This document shows, piece after piece, positions 63,801 to 64,000 of a stretch of 64,000 bases of DNA. Origin of the DNA: Pedobacter hiemivivus (GTDB lineage Bacteria; Bacteroidota; Bacteroidia; Sphingobacteriales; Sphingobacteriaceae); contig NZ_SJSM01000007.1 in the NCBI RefSeq assembly GCF_004331685.1, positions 1 to 64,000 on the forward strand. Direction: 5' to 3'. Every line of letters begins with the position of its first letter. The first letter of the stretch is position 1. Made by a program: the position numbers and the translations under genes. A model generated the notes under the pieces. That model made no database searches. It was given only the letters and a program-made list of their open reading frames with translations, and was not told the origin of the DNA.

Positions 63801-64000
63801 ACTTCCTTAAGTGGAACAGTTGGTGTGGCGAATGGTGGTACAGGACTGAACTCTTTAACTCCCGGAAGTTATTTATATGCTGCAACAGCAACTTCAATTG
63901 GACAAAAAACAGCTGCAGAGCTAAAAACTGACCTGGCCCTTAATAATGTAAATAATACAAGTGACGCATTGAAGCCAATCAGTACGGCCACACAAACTGC
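60801..64000 (+). CDS. Large secreted protein with tail-fibre-like repeats (5' part)
   Basis: ATG 60801 opens a frame without stop to the window end, at least 1066 codons. Signal peptide 1-23 (AKAQ), then [16 protein letters not shown] and the [14 protein letters not shown] segment, which begin many Bacteroidetes tail-fibre-domain proteins. Collagen-free Gly-rich linkers follow. From about 61.95 kb a unit recurs five times: [22 protein letters not shown], accompanied by NGGTGIT, GNATTAT and KTYVD segments, as in phage long tail fibres. Unit starts lie near 61.95, 62.52, 62.97, 63.36 and 63.94 kb. It is probably a trimeric surface fibre or adhesin; a C-terminal chaperone (S74) domain would be expected beyond the window. 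Confidence 0.85.
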   Translation, partial: MNKTAKHFAIIIGLLFAFGAKAQVGIGTSTPDASAQLEILSTSKGLLIPRMSLVQRNDINSPANGLLIYQTNDSPGFYFYSNGQWQKLANKSDITSGGGGTGGNTILSGNGAPSAGLGNNGDFYLDLTKTTLFGPKVSGNWPSSGTVLVGPKGDSATAGDLSLSFDAAYNLGIKGGNSVSLSDLNQSLSLAGTILSISGPRNSHVDLSGLLGGGGGTGGLTSVQRDATLKGNGTISSPLGLSTTGVIPGRYTAADITVDANGRITDVTNGTPGGGGTGNGTVTSLSVKPLNGFTGTVANPTTTPEITLGTPLLGILKGEAGALKVATTTGTGDIVLSDGPTLNNPILTGTAQGNISGTAANVTGIVAVANGGTGANNATDAKINLGLGSVDNTRDADKPVSTATQTALDAKEDKANKSTDLVLDATSNVKYPTVNAVKTYIDSKAGIVDATTAIKGRIMLSGDLAGTADAPTVKTVGGAIASAIKTGVDLANAATAQNLTGTIVKRDGLGNIEVGTVTGNLNGNATTATTAGSVSGTVMVPNGGTGITSYTPGNFINALDATTLQERTPLQVKEALGLDLVDNTSDAAKPVSTATQTALNLKEDKVNKITDGTFSANSDTNYPSEKATKTYVDKKVNDAVIGAGGVPDATTTIIGKIQLAGDLSGVASAPTVPGLALKEPLITNLQAVRGGTGITSYTAGNYISAATSTTLQQRTPTQVKVDLGLDNVSNVSDLLKPISTATQTELNKKIDLTEKAAVNGVATLDGSGKIPVAQIPALSFASVNVFSTEAAMLALSGAQVGSTVIRTDISKSFVLGATPASVLANWKEILTPTGTGVQTVNGVVGPDVVLTKTNLGLPNVDNTSDMGKPVSTATQTALNLKEDKLNKSLDISTDGASDTKYPSVKAVKTYVDAVSAAGSPDATTTGKGIVKLAGDLGGTAALPTVLLVGGSTSTAINAGVILANNATAINTPNTIVKRDGSGNFAAGTITGNLIGNASTATSLSGTVGVANGGTGLNSLTPGSYLYAATATSIGQKTAAELKTDLALNNVNNTSDALKPISTATQT

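Noticed and set aside
60801..64000. Prophage
   Set aside because: Only tail-fibre-like text; a signal peptide is present and no capsid, terminase, portal or integrase gene is visible.

Overview
The window comes from a member of the Bacteroidetes, most likely Sphingobacteriaceae close to Pedobacter. The reasons are promoters of the TTTG / TAnnTTTG type, a SusC/SusD pair driven by an ECF sigma factor and FecR, the Bacteroidetes form of Rho with a long low-complexity insert, heptose kinase and adenylyltransferase as two separate genes, and the 3' end of an ISAon1-type transposase at the left edge. The genus is inference; no rRNA is present.

Region 1 (about 1-25.3 kb) is core chromosome: trigger factor with a structured leader, clpP-clpX, AMP nucleosidase, then a leftward block sppA - PolX - rfaE1 - gmhA - rfaE2 - heptosyltransferase - SixA-like phosphatase (inner-core LPS heptose supply and transfer), folK, an Hpt protein, rho-pssA, pyrF with an EamA exporter, DUF2851, PspC, an ankyrin protein, ftsK-lolA, a PhnP-like metallo-hydrolase and a tRNA-Leu(GAG).

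Region 2 (about 25.3-45 kb) begins directly behind the tRNA and is accessory DNA. It holds gene remains (PQQ sugar dehydrogenase, XRE regulator, RhuM, VOC protein, an unknown 3' end), five copies of a palindrome with the core ATCCAATATTGGAT, and five same-orientation copies of another repeat. That second repeat carries, on the minus strand, a conserved protein 3' end (YFEHLxRF...PIIxDL...FI, stop) and, on the plus strand of most copies, an intrinsic terminator. The repeats separate unrelated gene modules: AraC/O-acetyltransferase/hydrolase/cupin/cyclophilin-like; an orphan CheB; a DUF1016 PDDEXK nuclease with a beta-propeller protein; outer-membrane proteins with a Crp/Fnr regulator; and GNAT with a DJ-1/AraC regulator. 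This repeat-separated layout is the least explained feature of the window.

Region 3 (45.3-54.7 kb) is one nutrient-acquisition locus: ECF sigma, FecR, SusC with an STN domain, SusD, a calcineurin-type phosphoesterase and an NPP-type phosphodiesterase, closed by a strong terminator. It has no glycosidase, so a phosphorylated compound or phosphodiester is the likely substrate.

Region 4 (54.7-64 kb) carries small regulators and enzymes (SRPBCC, a second DJ-1/AraC regulator, nitrilase, AraC, flavodoxin-like oxidoreductase, Crp/Fnr, DUF92). It ends in the first 3.2 kb of a very large secreted protein built from phage tail-fibre-like repeats, cut by the window edge.
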